The position numbers and the translations under genes are program-made. From Bordetella parapertussis (GTDB taxonomy: Bacteria; Pseudomonadota; Gammaproteobacteria; Burkholderiales; Burkholderiaceae_C), in NCBI GenBank assembly GCA_945875935.1, contig CAMCNE010000081.1:1-10039 (forward strand): a DNA stretch of 10,039 nucleotides, given 5' to 3'. Below, piece by piece: positions 1 to 6,252 of the stretch (positions within the stretch are counted from its first letter, which is position 1; each line of letters starts with the position of its first letter). Below the pieces are notes generated by a model. The model saw only the letters and a program-made list of their open reading frames with translations, was not told the origin of the DNA and ran no database searches.

Positions 1-55
1 CGCCAAAAGCGCACGTCGCCAGCAAAGCCACCCAAACGGTACGGACGCGAAGCAT
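1..55 (-). CDS. Start of an exported protein gene, cut by window edge
   Basis: Reading leftward from the ATG at 55-53 gives an open frame to the window edge: MLRVRTVWVALLATCAFG. Two arginines followed by a hydrophobic run (VWVALLATCAFG) are what the n- and h-regions of a Sec signal peptide look like, so the product is probably periplasmic, outer-membrane or a lipoprotein. The LATC stretch resembles a lipobox but has Thr at -1, which is not canonical, so I do not call a lipoprotein. The gene lies 45 bp downstream of the gap stop on the same strand. There is no good ribosome-binding site, but a TAGAGT hexamer (68-63) ends 7 nt before the ATG, suggesting its own, possibly leaderless, promoter. 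The function cannot be told from 18 residues. Confidence 0.6.
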   Translation of the reverse strand, partial: MLRVRTVWVALLATCAFG

Positions 56-62
56 CGGAACC

Positions 63-92
63 ACTCTAGGCTGTCTGTCAGCGGCCAGGGGT
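63..92 (-). promoter_or_regulatory. Putative leaderless promoter of the truncated left-edge gene
   Basis: On the minus strand TAGAGT (68-63) resembles a sigma-70 -10 box and ends 7 nt before the ATG at 55, placing the expected transcription start at or next to the start codon. At the -35 position, with an 18 bp spacer, stands ACCCCT (92-87), which is not the TTGACA consensus. The call rests on the -10 match, its position, and the parallel with two other genes in this window. It is inferred, not proven. Confidence 0.35.
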
Positions 93-100
93 GAGTGCGC

Positions 101-1099
101 TCAGCGGCCGATCACCTGCACCATCTCGAGCACCTTGTTCGAGTAGCCCCACTCGTTGTCGTACCAGGCCACCACCTTGACGAAGGTCGAGTCCAGCGCG
201 ATGCCGGCCTCGGCATCGAACACGCTGGTCATCGCCTCACCACGGAAGTCGGTGGAGACCACCTTGTCGGTGGTGTAGCCGAGCACGCCTTTCATGGCGC
301 CTTCGCTGGCAGCTTTCATGGCCGCGCAGATGTCGGCGTAGGAAGCCGGCTTTTCGAGCTCGACGGTCAGGTCGACCACCGACACGTCGCTGGTCGGCAC
401 GCGAAACGCCATCCCGGTGAGCTTCTTGTTGAGCTCAGGGATCACCACGCCCACCGCCTTGGCAGCACCCGTGCTGCTCGGGATGATGTTTTCGAGGATG
501 CCGCGCCCGCCGCGCCAGTCCTTGTTGCTCGGGCCGTCGACCGTCTTTTGCGTGGCGGTGGCTGCGTGCACCGTGGTCATCAGGCCGCGCTTGATGCCGA
601 AGTTGTCGTTGAGCACCTTGGCCACCGGGGCCAGGCAGTTGGTGGTGCAGCTGGCGTTGCTGACGATGGCCTGCCCGGCATAGGTCTTGTCGTTGACGCC
701 GTAGACAAACATCGGCGTGTCGTCCTTGCTGGGCGCGCTCTGGATGACCTTCTTGGCACCGGCATCGATGTGCTTCCGGCAGGTGTCCTGGGTGAGGAAC
801 AGTCCGGTGGCTTCAACGACGACGTCGGCACCGACCTCACCCCATTTCAGCTCGGACGGGTCTTTCACCGCGGTCAGGCGGATGCGTTTGCCGTTGACGA
901 TCAGGGTGTTGCCGTCGACCGCGACATCGCCCTTGAAGCGGCCGTGCACGCTGTCGTACTTGAGCATGTAGGCCAGGTAGTCGGGCTCGAGCAGGTCGTT
1001 GATGCCGACGATCTCGATGCCGGGGAAGTTTTGAACCGCGGCGCGAAACACCATGCGTCCAATGCGGCCAAAGCCGTTGATGCCTACCTTGATGGTCAT
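101..1099 (-). CDS. gap: Glyceraldehyde-3-phosphate dehydrogenase, NAD type
   Basis: This cytosolic glycolytic and gluconeogenic enzyme reversibly oxidises glyceraldehyde 3-phosphate, with inorganic phosphate and NAD, to 1,3-bisphosphoglycerate. The 332-residue product has the usual length for a type I enzyme. Visible landmarks are the Rossmann motif GINGFGRIGR (6-15), the cofactor-specificity stretch NDLLEPDYLAYMLKYDS (34-50), the catalytic site SNASCTTNCLAP with Cys151, and catalytic His178 in TTVHAATATQ. GPSNKDWRGGRG and NIIPSSTGAAKA follow, and the protein ends in the conserved WYDNEWGYSNKV region. These features are those of E. coli-type NAD-dependent GapA; no chloroplast-type NADP signature is seen. 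I chose the ATG at 1099 because GAGGAA (1112-1107) lies 7 nt upstream and the family N-terminus begins there. The frame extends upstream to 1156, but that would overlap tkt and add 19 non-homologous residues. The gene is 40 bp downstream of tkt and probably co-transcribed with it. Confidence 0.97.
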   Translation of the reverse strand: MTIKVGINGFGRIGRMVFRAAVQNFPGIEIVGINDLLEPDYLAYMLKYDSVHGRFKGDVAVDGNTLIVNGKRIRLTAVKDPSELKWGEVGADVVVEATGLFLTQDTCRKHIDAGAKKVIQSAPSKDDTPMFVYGVNDKTYAGQAIVSNASCTTNCLAPVAKVLNDNFGIKRGLMTTVHAATATQKTVDGPSNKDWRGGRGILENIIPSSTGAAKAVGVVIPELNKKLTGMAFRVPTSDVSVVDLTVELEKPASYADICAAMKAASEGAMKGVLGYTTDKVVSTDFRGEAMTSVFDAEAGIALDSTFVKVVAWYDNEWGYSNKVLEMVQVIGR

Positions 1100-1106
1100 G
1101 GGGAAT

Positions 1107-1112
1107 TTCCTC
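1107..1112 (-). promoter_or_regulatory. Ribosome-binding site that decides the gap start
   Basis: GAGGAA on the minus strand, 7 nt before the ATG at 1099-1097. It selects this ATG over the in-frame upstream start at 1156, which lies inside the tkt coding region. Confidence 0.8.
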
Positions 1113-1139
1113 AGTTTTGAATTCTTTGCGGGGTCGGCA

Positions 1140-3182
1140 TCAACCGCGCAGCGCACGCAGCACCGTGGCCGCCACGTTCTCGGCGGTGAAGCCGAAGTGC
1201 TTGAACAGCACCGGCGCAGGTGCCGACTCGCCGTAGGTGTCGATGCCCACCACGGCCGCGCAGCCGTACTTCCACCAGCCGTCGGTCACGCCCATCTCGA
1301 CGGCGATGCGCGGCACGCCGCGGCCCTTCGAGTTGCACAGCATCACGCTGGACTGATAGGCGCGGGACTGGCGATCGAAGACCGACGTCGAAGGCATCGA
1401 GACCACGCGCACGGCCACCTTCTTGGCGGCCAGCAATTGCTGCGCGTGCAGCGCCAGGCTGACCTCGGAGCCGGTGGCGATGATCACCGCCTGCGCCTTT
1501 TTCTTCAGCCCGACCTCGCTCGGCTCGGCCAGCACATAGGCCCCCTTGGAGATGTCGTCGAGGCCGCTCTTGGGCGCGTAGGGCAGGTTGTGGCGCGACA
1601 GGATCAGCGCGGTCGGGCGCTGGCGGTTTTCCAGCGCGCAGGCCCAGGCGATCGCCGTCTCGGCGGTGTCGGCCGGACGCCAGACATCAAGCCCGGGCAT
1701 CAGCCGCAGCGAAGCCAGCTGCTCCACCGCCTGGTGGGTCGGGCCGTCTTCGCCCAGGCCAATGCTGTCGTGCGTGAACACATGCACCACGCGCAGCTTC
1801 ATCAGCGCGGCCATGCGCAGCGCGTTGCGGCTGTAGTCGCTGAAGGTCAGGAAGGTGCCGCCGTAGGGGATGAACCCGCCGTGCAGCGCCACGCCGTTCA
1901 TCACTGCGGCCATGCCGAATTCGCGCACGCCGTAGTTGATGTGGCGCCCGCCGTTGCTCGCGCCATCGGTGCCAAAGCGCAGGGCGGGGGTGTGGCTGGT
2001 GTTGGTGAAGACCGAGCCGGTCAGATCGGCGCTGCCGCCGAGCAGCTCGGGCAGCGCCTGGGTGAACGATTCGAGCGCCATCTGGCTGGCCTTTCGGCTG
2101 GCCACGGTGGCGGCCTGGGTGTGCGCGGCCAGTGCCGCGTCGACCGCCACCTGGGCGAAATTCTTCGGCAGGTCACCCGCCGCACGGCGCACGTACTCGA
2201 GCGCGAGTTGCGGATGCGCCTTGCCATAGGCCTCGAAGGCGTCGACCCACTTCGTCTCGGCGGCCAGACCGGTGTGCCGCGCGTCCCACTGCTCGTAGGC
2301 TTCTTCGGGGATCACGAAGGGCTCGTGGCTCCAGCCCAGCGCTTCGCGGGTGAGCTTGATTTCATCGGGGCCGAGTGCCTCGCCGTGCGCCTTGGCGGTG
2401 CCAGCGCGGTTGGGCGAGCCTTTGCCGATCGCGGTCTTGCAGCAGATCAGCGTGGGCTTGTCGGACTGGCGGGCTTTGGCGATGGCAGCGTCGACCGCAG
2501 CCACGTCGTGGCCATCCACGTTGGCGATGACGTTCCAGCCGCAAGCCGCAAAGCGCTTGGGGGTGTCATCAATGAACCACGGTGCCACCGCGCCGTCGAT
2601 GCTGATGCCGTTGTCGTCGTACAGCGCGATCAGCTTGTTCAAGCGCCATGCGCCGGCCAGCGCGCAGGCTTCGTGGCTGATGCCTTCCATCAGGCAGCCG
2701 TCGCCCATGAACACATAAGTGTGGTGGTCGACGATGGTGTGACCGGGTCGGTTGAATTCAGCGGCCAGTTGCTTTTCGGCCAGCGCCATGCCGACTGCGT
2801 TGGCGAAGCCCTGACCGAGCGGGCCGGTGGTGGTCTCCACACCCGGTGTCACGCCCACTTCAGGGTGGCCCGGCGTCTTGCTGTGCATCTGGCGGAAGTT
2901 GCGCAGCTCGCTCATCGGCAGGTCATAGCCCATGAGGTGCAGCACCGAATACAACATCATCGAGGCGTGGCCGTTGCTGAGCACGAAGCGGTCGCGATCG
3001 GCCCAGTGCGGGTTGCCGGGGTTGTGCTTGAGGTGACGGCCCCACAGCGCCACGGCCATTTCGGCCATGCCCATGGGCGCGCCGGGGTGGCCGGAATTGG
3101 CTTGCTGCACGGCGTCCATCGCCAGCGCGCGAATGGCATTGGCCATCAGGGAAGTGTTTGTTTCTGACGCGTTGGCGGCCAT
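1140..3182 (-). CDS. tkt: Transketolase
   Basis: This thiamine-diphosphate enzyme of the non-oxidative pentose phosphate pathway moves a two-carbon ketol unit between sugar phosphates such as xylulose 5-phosphate, ribose 5-phosphate and erythrose 4-phosphate. At 680 residues it is full length. In order: the N-terminal NSGHPGAPMG with His32; the SNGHAS region (69-74); RQMHSKTPGHPE (98-109); and the ThDP/Mg motif starting GDG (160-162) and closing with Asn191. In the pyrimidine-binding domain, REFGMAAVMNG (420-430) holds the catalytic glutamate Glu421, followed by HDSIGLGEDGPTHQ (471-484). A C-terminal domain completes the protein. All expected active-site residues that I can identify are present. 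The ATG at 3182 has CAGGGA just upstream, 5 nt away. A second in-frame ATG at residue 13 is possible but lacks better support. gap follows at 40 bp, a pairing I know from other Burkholderiales. In an autotroph the same pair would serve the Calvin cycle, but no Rubisco or other cbb gene is here. Confidence 0.97.
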   Translation of the reverse strand: MAANASETNTSLMANAIRALAMDAVQQANSGHPGAPMGMAEMAVALWGRHLKHNPGNPHWADRDRFVLSNGHASMMLYSVLHLMGYDLPMSELRNFRQMHSKTPGHPEVGVTPGVETTTGPLGQGFANAVGMALAEKQLAAEFNRPGHTIVDHHTYVFMGDGCLMEGISHEACALAGAWRLNKLIALYDDNGISIDGAVAPWFIDDTPKRFAACGWNVIANVDGHDVAAVDAAIAKARQSDKPTLICCKTAIGKGSPNRAGTAKAHGEALGPDEIKLTREALGWSHEPFVIPEEAYEQWDARHTGLAAETKWVDAFEAYGKAHPQLALEYVRRAAGDLPKNFAQVAVDAALAAHTQAATVASRKASQMALESFTQALPELLGGSADLTGSVFTNTSHTPALRFGTDGASNGGRHINYGVREFGMAAVMNGVALHGGFIPYGGTFLTFSDYSRNALRMAALMKLRVVHVFTHDSIGLGEDGPTHQAVEQLASLRLMPGLDVWRPADTAETAIAWACALENRQRPTALILSRHNLPYAPKSGLDDISKGAYVLAEPSEVGLKKKAQAVIIATGSEVSLALHAQQLLAAKKVAVRVVSMPSTSVFDRQSRAYQSSVMLCNSKGRGVPRIAVEMGVTDGWWKYGCAAVVGIDTYGESAPAPVLFKHFGFTAENVAATVLRALRG

Positions 3183-3187
3183 GCGGA

Positions 3188-3193
3188 TCCCTG
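3188..3193 (-). promoter_or_regulatory. Ribosome-binding site of tkt
   Basis: CAGGGA on the minus strand, 5 nt before the ATG at 3182. It is a moderate Shine-Dalgarno match that supports the start giving 680 residues over the internal ATG at codon 13. Confidence 0.5.
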
Positions 3194-3211
3194 AGTTGAC
3201 GAGTGAGGAAA

Positions 3212-3240
3212 ACCCCTGATTTTAGGCCGCGCTCGATAAT
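3212..3240 (+). promoter_or_regulatory. Putative leaderless promoter of the murU-like gene
   Basis: GATAAT (3235-3240) matches the sigma-70 -10 consensus at five of six positions and ends 7 nt before the ATG at 3248, so transcription would be expected to start at the start codon itself. With a 17 bp spacer, the -35 position holds ACCCCT (3212-3217), far from TTGACA. No Shine-Dalgarno sequence precedes the ATG, which agrees with a leaderless mRNA. A TTGACG at 3196-3201 is too far away (33 bp) to serve as the -35 box. Confidence 0.45.
3219..3224 (-). promoter_or_regulatory. Candidate -10 box for the tkt-gap transcript
   Basis: TAAAAT on the minus strand matches TATAAT at five of six positions. 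It would place the transcription start about 30 nt ahead of the tkt ATG, leaving room for the Shine-Dalgarno site. No TTGACA-like box stands 16-18 bp upstream, so this is a weak call. It falls inside the putative promoter of the divergent murU-like gene, so the two polymerases would compete for overlapping DNA. Confidence 0.3.
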
Positions 3241-3247
3241 CCGCGGC

Positions 3248-4003
3248 ATGCCAACACCCCCGCCGAGCGCCGAAATTCGCCCCCTCAAAGCCATCGTGCT
3301 GGCGGCCGGCCGCGGCGAGCGCATGCGCCCGCTCACCGACACCACGCCCAAGCCCTTGCTGAAGGTGCACGGCAAACCGCTGATCGAATGGCATCTCGAA
3401 GCGCTCGCCCGCGACGGCGTGCGAGAGGTGGTGGTCAACGGCGCCTGGCTGGAGCAGCAACTGGTCGACACGCTGGGCGACGGCTCGCGCTTCGGGCTGT
3501 CGATCGCCTACTCGCTGGAAGGGCGTGACCACGGCGGCGCGCTCGAGACCGCCGGCGGCATCGCCAAAGCGCTGCACCTGCTGTGCGATGCGACCCGCCC
3601 CACGGCCGACGATGCGTTCTGGTTGGTCTCGGGCGACATCTTCGTGCCCGGCTTTCGCTTCGATGCGCGGCTGGCGCACGACTTTGCGGCGGGCGAACAG
3701 CTTGCACACCTGTGGCTGGTGGACAACCCGTCTTACCACCCGACGGGCGACTTCGGGCTCGATGCCCAAGGCCTGGCGCTCAGCGGCGAGGCGGCGTCCC
3801 GAGGCAAGCGCTGGACCTACGCCAACATCGCCCTGTGCCGTGCGGGCCTGCTGAAATCGGTGACGCCGGGCAGCCGCGCCGCGCTCGGACCGCTCCTGCA
3901 CGCGGCCATGCTGGATCGGCGCATCAGCGCCGAGGTGTGGCGCGGAGCGTGGGAAAACGTCGGCACGCCGGCGCAGCTCGACGCGCTGAACGCCGCGGCC
4001 TGA
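3248..4003 (+). CDS. murU: MurU-like sugar-1-phosphate nucleotidyltransferase
   Basis: Probable N-acetylmuramate alpha-1-phosphate uridylyltransferase, which makes UDP-MurNAc from UTP and MurNAc-1-phosphate in the cytosolic peptidoglycan recycling route that bypasses MurA and hence fosfomycin. The 251 residues carry the nucleotidyltransferase signature LAAGRGERMRPLTDTTPK (18-35). Next come GDGSRFGLSIAYS-EG (77-92), ETAGGIAKAL (100-109), SGD (128-130, where relatives have NGD with the metal-binding Asp), VDNPSYHPTGDFGL (158-171) and WENVGTPAQLDAL (235-247). The layout resembles Pseudomonas MurU more than RfbA or GalU, which are longer. I chose the ATG at 3248 because homologous sequence starts soon after it; a GTG at 3203 would add 15 unlikely residues. 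The usual partner kinase AmgK is not in this window. A different substrate, such as mannose-1-phosphate, cannot be excluded. Confidence 0.8.
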   Translation: MPTPPPSAEIRPLKAIVLAAGRGERMRPLTDTTPKPLLKVHGKPLIEWHLEALARDGVREVVVNGAWLEQQLVDTLGDGSRFGLSIAYSLEGRDHGGALETAGGIAKALHLLCDATRPTADDAFWLVSGDIFVPGFRFDARLAHDFAAGEQLAHLWLVDNPSYHPTGDFGLDAQGLALSGEAASRGKRWTYANIALCRAGLLKSVTPGSRAALGPLLHAAMLDRRISAEVWRGAWENVGTPAQLDALNAAA

Positions 4004-4014
4004 GGCGCGCTCAG
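4000..4014. repeat. Short inverted repeat spanning two convergent stop codons
   Basis: CTGAG (4000-4004) and CTCAG (4010-4014) form a 5 bp stem with a GCGCG loop. It contains the TGA of the murU-like gene (4001-4003) and the TGA of the dmeF gene read on the other strand (4013-4011). There is no T-run on either side and the stem is short, so it is at best a weak bidirectional terminator. Much of the symmetry follows from two facing TGA-type stops. Confidence 0.35.
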
Positions 4015-5015
4015 ACCGGCGTGTCGACCACGCCCGGGCTGCGGTTGACCTCGACCGATACGTGCACCAGCGAGGTACAGCCGGCCAGCCGCTCGCGGTA
4101 ATCGGCCGGCGACAAGGGCTCGGCCGCGACCACGCAGACGATGGCGGCATGGTGCTTGCGGCCCACGCGCCACACATGCAAGTCGGCCACCCGCGCGTCG
4201 GCATCGGACTCGATGGCCTGACGGATCTGCGCGGTCAGCGGGTGATCCATCTCGCGGTCGAGCAACACGGCTGCGGTCTGGCGCAGCAGCCCTGTCGCCC
4301 ACACGCCAATCACCACCGCGCCCAGCACACCCACCAGCGGATCGAGCCACCACCAGCCGAGCCACAGCGCCGCGCACAGCGCCGCGATCGCCAGCACCGA
4401 GGTGAAGGCATCGGCCAGCACGTGCACATAGGCTGCGCGCAGGTTCAGATCGTGGGCCGGGTGCGCATGACCGTGGTCGTGGTCGTGGTGATGGCCGTGA
4501 CCGTCATCGTGAGCGTGGGCATCGTGATGGGCATGGCCGTGGTCATGTCCCTCATCGCCATGCGCACCATGCAGCAGCCACGCCGACAGCAAGTTGATGA
4601 CCAGCCCGATCACCGCCACCCACAACGCGGTCCCGGCATCGATGGGCTCGGCGCGCCACAAACGCAGCGCCGACTCGAAGGCGATGCCCACGGCCACCAT
4701 GGCCAGCACCAGGGCGCTGGCAAAGCCACCGAGCACCTCGATCTTCCAGGTGCCGAAGGCGTAGCGCGTGTCACCCGCGTGGCTGCGAGCGAGCGCATAG
4801 GCCACCGCAGCCACACCCAGCGCCAGCGCATGCGTGCCCATGTGCCAGCCATCGGCCAGCAGGGCCATCGAACCTGTCCACCAGCCGCCAAAGATCTCGG
4901 CGACCATGGTGATCAGCGTGATCGCAAGCACCACACGCGTGCGCGCCTCGCCGCTGCGGTTGCCGCTGTCGAAGGCGTGGTCGTGCTGCCAGGCGCTGAG
5001 GTCGTGGTCTGCCAT
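4011..5015 (-). CDS. dmeF: CDF-family Co/Ni efflux transporter, DmeF type
   Basis: Inner-membrane cation diffusion facilitator expected to export divalent metal from the cytosol in exchange for protons. The N-terminus, with WQHDHAF at 9-15, and the helix II sequence ADGWHMGTHA (54-63) match what I recall of Cupriavidus DmeF, whose main substrates are Co(II) and Ni(II). The 334 residues hold about six membrane helices. A His-rich cytoplasmic loop lies between helices IV and V, with 18 His among residues 149-188. The helix V metal motif HVLAD gives His198 and Asp202, and a C-terminal cytoplasmic metal-sensing domain starts near residue 245 (LLDREMDHPL, HVWRVGRKHHA). The ATG at 5015 has AAAGGAT 7 nt upstream; an upstream in-frame start at 5051 would overlap the antiporter gene. 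It is 28 bp downstream of the antiporter, so probably co-transcribed. No DmeR/RcnR-like repressor gene is adjacent. Zinc or another metal remains possible. Confidence 0.88.
   Translation of the reverse strand: MADHDLSAWQHDHAFDSGNRSGEARTRVVLAITLITMVAEIFGGWWTGSMALLADGWHMGTHALALGVAAVAYALARSHAGDTRYAFGTWKIEVLGGFASALVLAMVAVGIAFESALRLWRAEPIDAGTALWVAVIGLVINLLSAWLLHGAHGDEGHDHGHAHHDAHAHDDGHGHHHDHDHGHAHPAHDLNLRAAYVHVLADAFTSVLAIAALCAALWLGWWWLDPLVGVLGAVVIGVWATGLLRQTAAVLLDREMDHPLTAQIRQAIESDADARVADLHVWRVGRKHHAAIVCVVAAEPLSPADYRERLAGCTSLVHVSVEVNRSPGVVDTPV
4452..4571 (-). repeat. Low-complexity His-codon tract in dmeF
   Basis: This segment encodes residues 149-188 of the DmeF-like exporter: 18 histidines alternating mostly with Asp, Gly and Ala. 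On the plus strand it appears as imperfect GTG/GTC/ATG triplet runs. Such loops in CDF transporters bind metal and modulate selectivity or delivery. At the DNA level it is a triplet array that could change length by slippage. Confidence 0.8.
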
Positions 5016-5022
5016 GGGTGGG

Positions 5023-5029
5023 ATCCTTT
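5023..5029 (-). promoter_or_regulatory. Ribosome-binding site that decides the dmeF start
   Basis: AAAGGAT on the minus strand, 7 nt before the ATG at 5015. It favours this start over the in-frame start at 5051, and lies in the 28 bp gap after the antiporter stop codon. Confidence 0.65.
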
Positions 5030-5043
5030 GTTGCCCTGCCTGC

Positions 5044-6252
5044 TCAGGCACGCGCGGTGTGGGTCGCCTGCGCCTTGGGGGTCCAGCGCGTGACCAGCTT
5101 GAACATCAACGGGTTGAGCGTGATCGACAGCAGCGCACCTGCCAGGATGAGATCGTTGGCCTCATCGGGCAACAGCCGCAAGGAAATGCCCAGCCCGGCC
5201 AGGATGAACGAGAACTCGCCAATCTGCGCCAGCGCCGCCGACACGGTCAGTGCCGACCCCAGCGGATAGCCGAGCGCTCGCACGATCACGAAGGACGCCA
5301 GCGACTTGCCCAGCACGATGATGGCCGTGACCATGAGCACTTGCACGGGTTTTTCTACCAGCACCATCGGGTCGAGCAGCATCCCCACCGAGACAAAAAA
5401 CAGCGCGCCAAACAGGTCCTGCAGCGGCTGGGACTCGGTGGCCGCGCGCTCGCTCAGGTCGGACTCGTGAATGACGATGCCCGCAAAGAAAGCACCCAGG
5501 GCAAACGACACGCCGAACAACGCCGCCGAGCCCAGCGCCACCCCCAAGGCCACGGCCACCACGGCCAGCGTGAACAGTTCGCGAGAGCCGGTGCGCTCCA
5601 CCTGCTTGAGCAGCCACGGGAAAAAGCGCAGCCCCACCACCAGCATGAAGACCACGAACGCCGCCACCTTGGCAAAGGTGATGCCCAGCGCGAGCCACAC
5701 ATCCGCCGGCCCGGCTTGCGCGCCGCTTGCTGCGGGCGCCAGCGTGGGCAGCACCACCAGCGCCAGCACCATGAGCAAGTCCTCCACGATCAGCCAGCCC
5801 ACCGCGATGCGCCCGACCTCGGTGTGCAGGCCGCCCTGATCTTCAAGTGCGCGCAGCAGCACCACCGTGCTCGCCACCGACAAGGACAAGCCGAACACCA
5901 GCGCGGCAGCATGCGACCAGCCCCACCACGCGGCCAGCGCCCAGCCCAAGGCGGTGGCCACCGCCATCTGCAGCAAGGCGCCGGGCACGGCGATGCGCTT
6001 GACGGCCATCAGATCGGCCATCGAGAAATGCATGCCCACGCCAAACATCAGCAAGATCACGCCGATCTCGGCGAGCTGCGGCGCGAGATTCACGTCGGCC
6101 ACGAAGCCCGGGGTGAAGGGGCCCACAGCAATACCCGCCAGCAAATAGCCCAGCAGTGGCGGCAAGTGCAAGCGAGACGCCAGCCAGCCGAACACGAAAG
6201 CCGTCGACAAGCCGACGGCCAAGGTGTTGATCAGGGCAATGTCGTGGGGCAT
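5044..6252 (-). CDS. CPA2 (KefB/YbaL-like) cation:proton antiporter lacking the RCK domain
   Basis: Inner-membrane monovalent cation/proton antiporter of the CPA2 superfamily. The 402 residues are almost entirely hydrophobic helices, and much of the sequence can be matched by memory to the membrane half of E. coli YbaL: LLGYLLAGIAVGPFTPGF (33-50), ILLMFGVGMHFS (66-77), ASTVVLLRALED (127-138), GWLIVEDLLMVL (152-163, with the ion-binding Glu157-Asp158), GSRELFTLAV (222-231), SFALGAFFAGIVIHESDLS (249-267), LFFVSVGMLLDP (284-295) and AQIGEFSFILAGLG (342-355). YbaL and KefB continue with a nucleotide-binding RCK/TrkA-N domain after this point. Here the protein ends about 20 residues after the last helix, at LVTRWTPKAQATHTARA, and dmeF starts 28 bp later. 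The ATG at 6252 begins the family N-terminus and has only a poor Shine-Dalgarno site. Longer in-frame starts up to 6357 add unrelated residues. The transported ion cannot be told. Confidence 0.88.
   Translation of the reverse strand: MPHDIALINTLAVGLSTAFVFGWLASRLHLPPLLGYLLAGIAVGPFTPGFVADVNLAPQLAEIGVILLMFGVGMHFSMADLMAVKRIAVPGALLQMAVATALGWALAAWWGWSHAAALVFGLSLSVASTVVLLRALEDQGGLHTEVGRIAVGWLIVEDLLMVLALVVLPTLAPAASGAQAGPADVWLALGITFAKVAAFVVFMLVVGLRFFPWLLKQVERTGSRELFTLAVVAVALGVALGSAALFGVSFALGAFFAGIVIHESDLSERAATESQPLQDLFGALFFVSVGMLLDPMVLVEKPVQVLMVTAIIVLGKSLASFVIVRALGYPLGSALTVSAALAQIGEFSFILAGLGISLRLLPDEANDLILAGALLSITLNPLMFKLVTRWTPKAQATHTARA

Noticed and set aside
78..109. Direct repeat TCAGCGGCC at 78-86 and 101-109, one copy covering the gap stop codon
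   Set aside because: Nine bases in GC-rich DNA can recur by chance, and there are only two copies with no associated element.
95..1120. Plus-strand open frame of 341 codons antisense to gap
   Set aside because: Shadow frame over gap; composition is biased to His, Val, Gly and Asp, with no recognisable fold.
1100..1156. Upstream start for gap at 1156
   Set aside because: The 19 extra residues overlap the end of tkt, and the ATG at 1099 has a well-spaced GAGGAA.
1053..3167. Plus-strand open frame of 704 codons antisense to tkt
   Set aside because: It is the mirror of tkt created by GC3 codon bias. The product is rich in His, Arg, Gly and Ala, shows no domain, and has no independent start signals. 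tkt itself is unmistakable.
3203..3247. Upstream GTG start for the murU-like gene
   Set aside because: It would add 15 residues not seen in the family and would place the -10-like GATAAT inside the coding region.
4062..5093. Plus-strand frame antisense to dmeF
   Set aside because: Its Val/Met/Ile run is only the complement of the His-codon tract of dmeF; there is no start signal and no family resemblance.
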